Below, one piece after another: positions 47,166 to 56,163 of a DNA stretch of 64,000 nucleotides (position 1 is its first letter; each line of letters begins with the position of its first letter). The stretch comes from Aotearoamyces nothofagi (lineage: Eukaryota; Ascomycota; Leotiomycetes; Leotiales; Tympanidaceae), in assembly GCA_015345905.1 (NCBI GenBank), contig JADDTR010000026.1, positions 124,001 to 188,000 on the forward strand. The letters are read 5' to 3'. A model generated the notes under the pieces. That model did no database searches. It was not told the origin of the DNA and worked only from the letters and a program-made list of their open reading frames with translations. A program made the position numbers and the translations under genes.

Positions 47166-47660
47166 GGGACGGGGACGCAGACGCAGACGGAGTGAGCCTT
47201 GGAGGCGAGGCTGTTGTTGGAGGCTGTTTCGACCGCGGCGGCTCGGGCGGCGGCTCCGGGCTGCCGTAGTGCCAGTGTTCTGCCGGGCGGAGCCTGACCC
47301 GGAGCTGGAAGGCGGGGCGGGGCGGGGCGGGATGCCAGCGGAGTTCGCCAGGGCTCCGTCCAGACAGCCAGCCGGGCGCAGAAGGCGATGATGTAACTGC
47401 TGTAACTACTGTAGCTACTGTAACTACTGTCGGTGGCGCCCCCGTCCCATCTGGGCGCCCGCCGGAAAAAAGCAACAGAAAAACAGGGACGAGGGGGGAG
47501 AAATCTGGCTGGGGATCCCTTCTGTGCCTCCTCGGGCTCTGGGCCCTGATATGGCTGCTTTGGGGCGCTCATGTCATGACTCGGAAGGGCGATGTGGTCT
47601 GTCGCGACCCGACGCCTGGCTGGATGGGTGATGGGTGGAGGGATGGAACCCCAATACAAT

Positions 47661-47685
47661 ACAGTACAGTACAGTACAGTACAGT
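47661..47685. repeat. ACAGT pentanucleotide array, five copies
   Basis: Five perfect units preceded by variant ACAAT units. Confidence 0.95.
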
Positions 47686-47950
47686 ATAGAACAGGCCGTG
47701 GTAGCCAGCTGCCGCATTCCCAGGGCACGGGCTCCAGGCGGAGCATGCATGCTGGGAAGTTGTGCGGGCATGGGGATTCTCAGATTTGCACCCTGCGATT
47801 CTCGCTCTGCGTTTCGTGGTGCGGCTCCTCTGCCCTGTTCCGCTCGGTCTCCATGGGTACCGGATGGAATGCGGGAGGGGAAAGGGTCGGTGGTGGCTCC
47901 GGCCGATTGCAGCGTCGCGGATTCAGGATTCAGGATTCCAGCTGTCCCGC

Positions 47951-48029
47951 CAGGCCAGGCCAGGCCAGGCCAGGCCCGCTCCTCTCTCTCTCTCTCTCTC
48001 TCTCCTCGGTGTTCTGTTCTGTTCTGTTC
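47951..48029. repeat. Cluster of CAGGC x5, CT-dinucleotide and GTTCT x4 arrays
   Basis: Three unrelated short tandem arrays within 80 bp: CAGGC at 47951-47975, alternating CT at about 47981-48004 and GTTCT at 48010-48029. Confidence 0.92.
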
Positions 48030-48347
48030 GCGGCAGGGGAGGAGGGCCAGCGTATCGTCTCGTCTGCTGGAGGTGTCTACAGGCGCTGGGCTGGGCTGGG
48101 CTGCCATGGAGTGGAATGGACGGTACAGAGGCAGCTGGGCGGCGCGACAGCGGTGGTGTGGCTGCTGGGTAGGGCAGGTCGGTCCCTAGGTGGGTGAGGG
48201 AGGTACCTAATCGTAACGCGGACAGCGCACAGCGCACAGTAGAGGACAGCACAGCACAGCAGCCTGGTTCATGCGGCCATGGGTACATCGGTGGGTTACA
48301 GCGATAAGTACAGCGATAAGTACTGTACAGCGATGGGCACCTACCTG

Positions 48348-48401
48348 CTGGGCACTTACTGGGCACTCACTGGGCACTTGCTGGGCACTCGCTGGGCACT
48401 G
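48348..48401. repeat. 13-bp minisatellite, CTGGGCACT core
   Basis: Four to five copies of CTGGGCACT plus a variable four-base spacer. Confidence 0.85.
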
Positions 48402-48419
48402 CGGTAGTGCCCTACTGCT

Positions 48420-48830
48420 CTGCTGTACTGCTGCCCTGCTGTACAGTAATGTAGTACTGCTGTACTACTCTACTGATGTACTACCCTACTGCTCTATACC
48501 CTGCTGCTCTACTGCTGCACTATTCTACTGCCCTATACCCTACTGCTCTATACTCTACTACTCTACTACTCTACCACTCTACTACCCTACTACTCTATAC
48601 CCTACTACTGCTCTACTGCTGCCATACTGTACTCCTCTACTGCTGCTCTATACTCTACTGCCCTACTGCCCTACTGCCCTATACTCTACTACTCTACTAC
48701 TCTACTACTCTACCACTCTACTACCCTACTGCTCTATACCCTACTACTGCTCTACTGCTGCCCTACTGTACTCCTCTACTACCTCACCACTCTACTGCCC
48801 TCCTGCTGTACTATTCTACTGCCCTCCTGC
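48420..48830. repeat. TAC/CTACT-rich low-complexity tract with a 139-bp duplication
   Basis: About 400 bp built almost only of CTACT, CTACTG and CTCTAC units. A 100-bp block at about 48541-48641 recurs nearly perfectly at about 48680-48780 (the block CTACCACTCTACTACCCTAC is at 48571 and 48710), so a higher-order unit of 139 bp was duplicated. All open frames here are Tyr/Leu/Pro runs and not genes. Confidence 0.88.
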
Positions 48831-49417
48831 CCTACCGTCCAGTCCTCGCCTGCCCAGAGACATGGGTGCCTGCAGCAGCTGCACATGCCAGCGCAGTGGC
48901 CCGCCGCGCCCGCTAAAAAGGCTCGCTGGGGGCCCACCACCAGCGTCATATCGTCCGTCATCCACCCACCGCCAGCAGCTGAGCTACCTCTGCTGAGCTG
49001 CCTCAGCGAATCTACCTCTGCTAAGCTAGCAATCCCCATCCTGAGCGAAAGCCGCCAAGTTAATACCACCACCTCCCCCATCTTTTCTGCTGCGTCTTTT
49101 CCTGCTCCTCCATTACTTCCCCGTCGACCTCTTCCCGCCCTCAACACTGTGCGTTTGGACTCTACGTACGTGTCCTGCATCGATTCCTCAATCCCTCAAT
49201 CCCTCAATCCCTCAATTCCTGAATCCCCGAGCTCGCTAGTTCATCACCACCCGAGGTATGTGGCCGTGTGCTCATCCCGCCAATCGTGCCCGGGTAGTGC
49301 ATCGTACCATCGGAATGCTCGACCGGCTTGCATAGCAACAGCTAACAGAGCAAAAAGGCCTGTCTGCCCCGACTGCAAATCTTCGCAACTCTACAACGAC
49401 CTCGCAACAGATTCGAA

Positions 49418-50364
49418 ATGGCAGCACGTTTGCGTAAGTATCTGCGCAGAGAGAGTGCCGTCACAGTGTACTGATTGATCGTGTAGGCGGGGGCCTGGGC
49501 CTCGTGTCTTGGATCTTCCTAGCTGGAGCTCTTGTGATGATGTTTTTCGTCGTGCTCGCCGGCGTCAAGACGACGTCTCCTCTGGACAAGGTCTACTTCC
49601 TCAAGGCCGATACCTCTAGCATCCCTGATGCTCGTTCCACCTCGCAATGGACCTACTTCTACGTCTGCGGCAGTGACAACACCGACTGCTCGTCTCCACA
49701 TGCCGCGCTCCCATTTGGGTATGCTTGGAAGGGCAACACGACCAATGTCCCTTCTGAACTCGTAGGGTACGTAAGAAGCAACTCGCACATGCCGGACTGG
49801 CAGCTGATATTGTGTCTAGTTCTCATGGAGGTGGCACCACCAGCAGCTACTACTTCTACATGTGGCGCTTTGGCTGGGTCTTCTACATCATGGGCCTCTT
49901 TTTCGGTGTCTTGACCATCTTCAGCGGTCTCCTCTCATGGACCCGTCTTGGCTCTGGCTTCTCCGGATTACTGTCCTTAGCCGCTACCTTCTGGACCCTC
50001 CTCGCAGCCATTCTCATGACGTAAGTATCTACCAGTCCCTCGGTACATCTAAAAACAATTCCTAAAAACAAATAGCGTCGAGTTTGTCAAGGCCCGTGAT
50101 GTCCTCAACAAGAACAACATGTCCGCTTCACTTGGAAGATATGGCTTTGGTTTCACTTGGGGCGCTGTCGCTGCCCTGTTTATCTCAAGTGTCCTGTTCT
50201 TCGGCGGCTGTTTTATTGGCCGCGACAAGGCCCCTGATGGTGTCGTTGATAGACGGACCAGGTTCTGGAACCTCCGACGCAACAAAAGCACCCGGAGCAC
50301 CCGCTCCAGAGGAGGCTTCGTCGACAATGAGAGCCAACGCCATGTCGTCAAGGAAGAATACTAA
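49418..50364 (+). CDS. SUR7/PalI-family membrane protein
   Basis: Four-helix claudin-like protein of the Sur7/Fmp45/PalI family, found at eisosomes/MCC patches of the plasma membrane. Exons 49418-49433 (16 nt), 49487-49766, 49820-50020 and 50076-50364 give 261 residues. Helix 1 is GLVSWIFLAGALVMMFFVVL. The long extracellular loop carries TYFYVCGSDNTDC, resembling the family W...GxC-x8-C signature. Helices 2-4 are GWVFYIMGLFFGVLTIFSGL, GLLSLAATFWTLLAAILM and FTWGAVAALFISSVLFFGG. The C-terminal tail is cytosolic and basic (RRNKSTRSTRSRGG). It cannot be separated into Sur7, Fmp45 or Pun1 by eye. Confidence 0.88.
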
Positions 50365-51284
50365 ACTTCTCTCCGATGCTCGATGGGAGAGATAGGATGT
50401 CTTCTTGGGGGGAGATTGTAATATTTATATGGTAATAACGCACACGATTTTTTCGTCCATGTGAGTGGGAAGGTTTAGCATGTATTGGTGATACTTCTGG
50501 CGTCTGATTTGATGTCTGATGTGATGTCTGATGTGTTCTGGATACCTATCAGTTGTCTATAATCCTAATAATAACCTGTACATACGAAATAATAGTATTG
50601 GAAGTTCCAATACTATTATTTGGAACCAAAAAAAAAACAGAATAATAAATTTCTTGAATATAATATATATTAATATTAATATTCCAGTTTTGTATTTTAA
50701 TTACTGTAACTATAGGAAGATTATTGAGAAAACATTTATTTATAGTAATTTGTTTGGATCTATTATAAAAACTATCTTGAGAGTAGATAGGTATGAGAAA
50801 TCTAGAATATAGTATAAATTGACCATCCAATCTAAATATACTACTGTAAATATGAAGAATCCACTGCTACAGGCCACCAAGGTAAGTCCACTATGGCACT
50901 GGGTAATCGCTGGTGAAGCGTAGGTAATAAGAGGTCCGTATAGCAGTAGGTGAAGTATACAGAGGGAACTCCTCCCATTCAAGGTCAGAAAGGGACAGCT
51001 TAGGTGACCATCTAAGCGTTCGCTGGCGTACATCTTCTCGAAGTTATTAAGAAAAAGAAAAAAAGAGTTCTCTGTGAACAAGGCACCTCTGGAAAAAAGG
51101 CCAGTTCCGTAGAACCGGGGTCAATGCTCATGCTCTGTTCTAGTTGATAGCGCGAACCAATAACGATGCTCGATTTTCAATCAAACCAATCCATGCCTTA
51201 GGCATGAATGACCATCGAAATATATTTGGAAGGTGACGGGATGAAACACCAGAGACAAGCTTAATACAACATCACAAAAAAGGC
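50365..51284. other. Gene-free 0.9 kb with a strongly AT-rich segment and a perfect hairpin
   Basis: The segment 50,560-50,840 is far more AT-rich than its flanks, which suggests an insertion or relic. A 17-bp perfect inverted repeat with a 1-nt loop lies at 50587-50621. The rest is the RSM22 promoter and leader. No gene. Confidence 0.6.
50587..50621. repeat. Perfect inverted repeat, 17-bp arms, 1-nt loop
   Basis: Arms 50587-50603 and 50605-50621 (left arm AAATAATAGTATTGGAA) are exact reverse complements around a single G. AT-rich; could form a cruciform or hairpin. Followed by an A10 run. Confidence 0.9.
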
Positions 51285-53885
51285 ATGCTTACTGTCCGCC
51301 GAGTACCCAAGGCGTGCCGGTCATGCCGCTTACAGCTGCTGACGCTCTTTCAGCAAGGCTTCGCCACATCTCCATCCCCACACCCGACTCTTCGAAAGTC
51401 CCGTCTCAATACTCGTCCTGGGCGAATCCCGAGCGCACGGATCACGAATCTGACGACGCGGAGATCGGTATGGATTGAAGCCGAAGGTGTAAAGTCCGCG
51501 GCTGGTCAGGAGGATGGCTTGCTTCCGAAGAGATCGGGGGAGGACACACAGAGCGCCATGGAGGAGACCGTGAGGCATGCTAGACAGACGTTCGGAGAGA
51601 CGCTGCCGAGAGACTTCTTGACGGCGGAAGAATACGTACTCTACGAGCGATTGTATGGCCCGCCGGTGCGGGAGACTCGGGGTGATGATTTAGAGATCTT
51701 GGAGGAGGAGGAGGATGAGCTCTTAGTGCGCAGTGGGAAGACGAGGGATGTGCTCTTGAGGGAGAATGAGGATGGGGAATTTGAGGAGGTTGAGATGACT
51801 GAGGAGTTTGAGGACGAGGGTTTGGGGTTTAGGGGAGTTGAGGAGATGGGTGCTGAGGAAGATGAGGAATACGACCTCGACGATGTGCAAGAGGCGCCTC
51901 GACCTCTGAGCGAATTGGAGCTAGTAGAGGGTGAACAAATACAGGGATCTGTTCAGGTGCAGGCAAGGAGCCAGAGAGAGGTTGATGCAATAATGCGACT
52001 GCAGCGGGATATGGAAGCAGCAATGGTGCCACTGGCCGACGAGGATGATGTCGGCCAAATAGTTGATGAGGAACCAGAACCAGAAGAAGAAGAGGTTGAC
52101 CAGGACGAGGAACTTGACGAAGATGAGCCAAATGCTTGGGTCAGCTCTGACTCAGCGCGTACGCATCCTAACACTCTAGCTGCTAGATGGGGTACTTCAC
52201 CTAGCACGCTATCTCTCCCTGACGAACAGTTCATCCTCCCGATTACAGAATTACTTGCAAGAACCAACATGAAGCATGTCACTGAAGCTGCGGAGAAGGC
52301 ATTCGGTGGTCCAGGATTACCTTATTCATCTTCGACTCCTGGATCAAGAAAGTCCCTGCCTCAGAAGCATATTGGATTAGAACCTGGGCAGCACAAGATG
52401 AGTGAAATCGAAGCAGACGCGTACATGGCGGGTGTGATGCCTGGAGTTTATGCCTCAGTGATGGGTACTCTTGTAGAGGTTCGTAAACGTCTAGGGAGCA
52501 GTTGGATCCGAGATATGCTATTTCGGGATGGGGGAGAAGGACCCCGAGTCCTTGATGCTGGGGCTGGAGGTGCAGGACTTATTGCATGGAGAGAAATCTT
52601 GCAGGCCGAATGGGATGTGCTTCGTGACGAAGGGGTGGTGGAAGGCGAATCGGCACCGTCGGGAAAATCCACAGTGCTTACAGGACCGTCAACGCTTCGA
52701 CATCGCATGTCTCGCTTCCTCGATAACACCACGTTTTTACCCCGACTCCCTGACTACATCCATTCTGCTAACCCAGAAAACTTGATGGATGGATCACCAG
52801 CCACTGGCAGAAAAAGCTACGATCTTATCATTGCACCGCACACCCTCTTTCCTTTGAAGGAAGATTTCCGTCGCAAACAGATGGTGCAAAACCTTTGGTC
52901 ACTTCTTGAACCAAATGGTGGAGTCCTGATACTGATTGAGAAAGGTCTTCCTAGGGGATTTGAGGCTATTGCTGGCGCACGATCTCTCCTTCTCGAGAAG
53001 CACATCTCTTCTCCTGGAGCTACACACATTGCCACTCCGCTACAATCTCCGGTTGAAGAACAGTTCGCGGAGAAAGAAACGGGAATGATAATTGCACCAT
53101 GCACGAATCATGGCGCCTGCCCAATGTATCCTGTACCAGGGCTCAGCGAAGGCAGGAAAGATTTCTGCCACTTCGGGCAAAGATTTATCCGACCTCAGTT
53201 TCTGCAAAGATTGCTGGGTGCAAGCCAGCGCAACCACGAAGATGTGAAATTCAGCTATGTCGCTGTGAGAAGGGGGGTAGATGAACGTCAACCCTCGCCA
53301 TCATCCCCTACTCCGCTCGTCCAAGGCGAAGCGGCAACACTTGCAGCATTTACTGGCCATGAGGCCCTTCGGGTTTCCGAAATCGAAGGCGAGGAAGAGG
53401 TATCTAGTAATGAACTGGTTGGAAATGAAGGTTTCAATAGTCTCGCCCTACCCAGAGCGATCTTGCCACCATTGAAAAAGCGAGGGCATGTCACGCTCGA
53501 TCTCTGTACCCCATCTGGCACTTTGGAGCGCTGGGTTGTGCCGAAATCCTTCTCCGGACAAGCATACCGCGATGCACGAAAGTCAAAATGGGGAGATCTC
53601 TGGGCCCTGGGTGCCAAAACGCGCACCGCTCGATCCCCTAGACTTGGCAGGAATGGAGCGGGTGATAAGATTGTCAGTGGGAAGAAGGGAATCAAGGGAC
53701 GCGATGTTAGGAAAGCGGAAGCCAAGAAGAAGAAGGGCAAGAATGTCTTTGAGATCGAGGTCGGCGAGAAGGGCATGGAGGGAGTCAAGCAGATTGTCGG
53801 GCGCCGGATGCAGGATGGCGAGAGGAGGACAAAGGGTGGCAGGGTCGAGAAGAGGGCGAGGGAGATCGGCGACGATGACCTGTGA
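51285..53885 (+). CDS. RSM22: Mitochondrial Rsm22/METTL17-like methyltransferase-fold assembly factor
   Basis: Rsm22 of the mitochondrial small ribosomal subunit, orthologue of human METTL17, an Fe-S-containing methyltransferase-like factor in mitoribosome assembly. Intronless, 866 residues. N-terminal Arg/Ser-rich presequence (MLTVRRVPKACRSCRLQLLT) fits mitochondrial import. Conserved blocks: FLTAEEYVLYERLYGPPVRE, YMAGVMPGVYASVMGTLVEV, the methyltransferase motif RVLDAGAGGAGLIAWREIL, and YDLIIAPHTLFPL. The cysteine cluster APCTNHGACPMYPV...DFCHFGQRF (about 600-635) matches the Fe-S ligand region. Two acidic stretches (about 135-200 and 245-280) are low-complexity. The C-terminus is Lys/Arg-rich. 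Confidence 0.93.
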   Translation: MLTVRRVPKACRSCRLQLLTLFQQGFATSPSPHPTLRKSRLNTRPGRIPSARITNLTTRRSVWIEAEGVKSAAGQEDGLLPKRSGEDTQSAMEETVRHARQTFGETLPRDFLTAEEYVLYERLYGPPVRETRGDDLEILEEEEDELLVRSGKTRDVLLRENEDGEFEEVEMTEEFEDEGLGFRGVEEMGAEEDEEYDLDDVQEAPRPLSELELVEGEQIQGSVQVQARSQREVDAIMRLQRDMEAAMVPLADEDDVGQIVDEEPEPEEEEVDQDEELDEDEPNAWVSSDSARTHPNTLAARWGTSPSTLSLPDEQFILPITELLARTNMKHVTEAAEKAFGGPGLPYSSSTPGSRKSLPQKHIGLEPGQHKMSEIEADAYMAGVMPGVYASVMGTLVEVRKRLGSSWIRDMLFRDGGEGPRVLDAGAGGAGLIAWREILQAEWDVLRDEGVVEGESAPSGKSTVLTGPSTLRHRMSRFLDNTTFLPRLPDYIHSANPENLMDGSPATGRKSYDLIIAPHTLFPLKEDFRRKQMVQNLWSLLEPNGGVLILIEKGLPRGFEAIAGARSLLLEKHISSPGATHIATPLQSPVEEQFAEKETGMIIAPCTNHGACPMYPVPGLSEGRKDFCHFGQRFIRPQFLQRLLGASQRNHEDVKFSYVAVRRGVDERQPSPSSPTPLVQGEAATLAAFTGHEALRVSEIEGEEEVSSNELVGNEGFNSLALPRAILPPLKKRGHVTLDLCTPSGTLERWVVPKSFSGQAYRDARKSKWGDLWALGAKTRTARSPRLGRNGAGDKIVSGKKGIKGRDVRKAEAKKKKGKNVFEIEVGEKGMEGVKQIVGRRMQDGERRTKGGRVEKRAREIGDDDL

Positions 53886-54207
53886 GGAGACCGAGACTGC
53901 ATGACTTTAATGGGGTGTATTCTATATTGGGAAGCAGGGCACGGTATCATCAGGACGCAAGGTATGGTTCACGGCAACCGGGATATATTATATTGTACTT
54001 TATTGTACTTGTACACGGGCAACGGAAGTCTCCCTTCTTCTTCTACTGCAGATGTCCCAATAACGGGACCACTCGCAGCAAGACCGGATCGGCAGTGTAG
54101 GATATGTGTACAAGTAATGAGAGCATGCCGAATCCAAGATGTTGTATAGTAGCCTGCCCGGCAGATTGCGAGGGGTTTGAGGGACTGTATCGGGGCACGT
54201 GGTTGAG

Positions 54208-54362
54208 TATGGGTATGGGTGTGGGCATGAGAATGAGAATGAGTATGAGTATGAGTATGAGAATGTGAATGTGAATGTGAATGAGAATGAGTATGAATGA
54301 GTATGAATATGAAAATGAGAACAAGTATGAGTATGAGAATGTGAATGGATATGAGGATGAGC
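54208..54362. repeat. GARTAT/GAATGT hexanucleotide minisatellite
   Basis: About 150 bp of six-base units (GAGAAT, GAGTAT, GTGAAT, GAATAT) with little else. Runs of like variants (three GAGTAT, three GTGAAT) suggest local slippage. Confidence 0.9.
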
Positions 54363-54519
54363 CACCAGCAGAGCCCGTGGCGCCGTGACAAAACAACGGC
54401 CCTAAAAAGAAAGAAAAAAAATAAAAATAAAAAGCAACCCTCGCTGCCCTGCGCTGCACCGCGCGCCTCTCCAACCCAGCGGCTCCGGGGCCAAGCCGAG
54501 TCGGACGTCTGGGCGTCCC

Positions 54520-54576
54520 GGGTTACGGGTTACGGGTTACGGGATGCTGGATGCTGGATGCTGGATGCTGGATGCT
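54520..54576. repeat. Adjacent heptanucleotide arrays GGGTTAC x3 and GGATGCT x5
   Basis: GGGTTAC at 54520-54540 runs straight into GGATGCT at 54542-54576. Both are perfect. Confidence 0.95.
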
Positions 54577-56163
54577 GGATACCAGACACGCACAGCAGAC
54601 AAAGCCGGCTAGCAGCCTGCGGCCGCACTCGCCGATGGGGCTCGGTGCAAGTGCTGTTACCTGTTATCTCCCCGCGGAGACACGCGAGACTTCTGCCGGG
54701 CTTTCTGGTTTGGTTCTGGGGGGGGGGGGGGGGGGGGTGTGTTGGTTTGGTGGATTTTTTGGGATTGATGGGTCGCGATTGATGGGGCGGGCGTGGCTAA
54801 CACAAAAACCAAATACGGGGGGCGGCGAGAGCGGCGAGAGCTACTGTGTGACTTGACTGACTCCCGTCCTATAGATAAACGGGCTTCGTCTGTGCGGAAT
54901 GGATAAAAGTCTCCTGTCGAGGGCTGCTGCTCTGTGGTGGGTTTGCTTGTTGCCTTGTTGCAGGACAGCTTCGACTCCATGCGCGATATCGCAGCCAGCA
55001 CTCCCTTGGCGCCGAGTCGTCGAGTCCTGCAGCGCGTGAGGGTGAAGGGGGGTCCCCGACCTAAGCATCAAGCATCTATCTGCCTCGCAGGGTCGCAAGG
55101 CGAGCGCAGCGCGTCGACTGCTTCCTTCGCAGCGGGCCTACATGGGCGAGGGAGCTGCAAAACCCGAGCCGCCGGGATGGGAATGTCGGAATCCGGCCGG
55201 GGAGGGAAGGAGATTTACCAGCAGAGCGGACGAAGCAGCAACCAACGGCCGATGGCGACATCAAAGGCCAAGCTCGTCCTTCGTAGGGGGGAAAATTTCC
55301 CACGATATCACTCACTGGGCGACGGGATCAGCTGCGCTGCTCCGGTCCAGAAGTCTTACAACCCGCGGCCGAGCACGACATGCACGAACCCGAAGGCGCT
55401 CATACCCGGACCAAGCCCGGCAGCGGCAGCGGTAGTGCAATCGATGTTTTAAAAAGACGGAATAGTTGACATGTTGGCATTGCGCCTCGAGAGCTGCTCT
55501 GTGCTTGGCCTCGATGCGCCAGGAAGCAGAAAACGGGCGACACGGCGGCCTCTTCAGAAGACGCTGTTTTTGATTCGGGGGAAAGTGCAGAGTAGAGCAT
55601 ACGGTAATACGACGCCGTCTTTATAGAGATTTCTTATAATTGCTTTTTAGAAATCAGAATGATGCTTATCTTATCATCATATCCATGATGCTGATGCACG
55701 ACTGGGGGGGGGGAGTCGGGGAGTCGAGACTTGAGTGACTGGCTTGGCATGGGGTGACAAAGCGGCAACCTCAGATACCCAAGTGACTGCATCTGGCAGA
55801 TTCGCCATCCTGGTCTAATTGTACGTCTTCTTTCTCATCTACCACGCCGTCGTCTTCTTCTTCGTCGTCGCAGCAGCAGCAGCAGCAGCAGCACTGATCG
55901 TCTGCCCGCCGGCCTGTTCCCAAGCGATGCAGCACAGTACACACAGCACACCCGTGTCACGTCACGCCCTTCACGGCCTTCGTTCTGGATATATAAAGTC
56001 TTCACCATGTCGCACCCATGGCACCAGGCTATCCTTACCCACGCGGCTTCTCAACCCAGCCTATCTCCAACCCCCCCGACCTTCGGGGCCTCTTTCTCAG
56101 TCTTCCCCACCATCCATCCATCCCACCGTCGGCCAGCAGTGAGGCCGTAACACGTCGCCAGCG

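Larger units (their letters stand above)
47125..49417. other. Gene-free 2.3 kb island of short tandem repeats
   Basis: No supported gene. It holds (in order) GCAGAC at 47138-47175, a CTACTGTAA array at 47396-47432, ACAGT x5 at 47661-47685, CAGGC x5 at 47951-47975, a CT run at 47981-48004, GTTCT x4 at 48010-48029, CTGGG x3 at 48086-48100, ACAGC x3 at 48246-48260, a 13-bp CTGGGCACT unit at 48348-48401 and a TAC-rich tract to 48830. The Sur7-family promoter should lie in the last few hundred bases. Confidence 0.7.
53886..56163. other. Gene-free 2.3 kb island with minisatellites and a G20 run
   Basis: No supported gene. Contains a GAATGA/GTATGA minisatellite (54208-54362), GGGTTAC x3 and GGATGCT x5 (54520-54576), a run of 20 G (54718-54737), a G run near 55705-55713 and a CAG run near 55869-55892. 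High GC between 54,950 and 55,400 gives spurious long frames. The last few hundred bases should hold the permease promoter; TATATAAA is at 55990-55997. Confidence 0.65.

Noticed and set aside
46468-47391. 307-codon plus-strand Arg/Gly-rich frame
   Set aside because: Antisense shadow of the high-GC octanoyltransferase gene.
46643-47746. 367-codon minus-strand Pro/Arg-rich frame
   Set aside because: Frame-shifted shadow of the octanoyltransferase gene plus repeats; conserved catalytic motifs are in the other frame.
42241-48260. Regularly repeated units as a possible CRISPR array
   Set aside because: Units are 5-13 bp without unique spacers, and the genome is eukaryotic.
48271-48996. Tyr/Leu/Ser-rich frame of 241 codons
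   Set aside because: Translation of the TAC-rich tandem tract.
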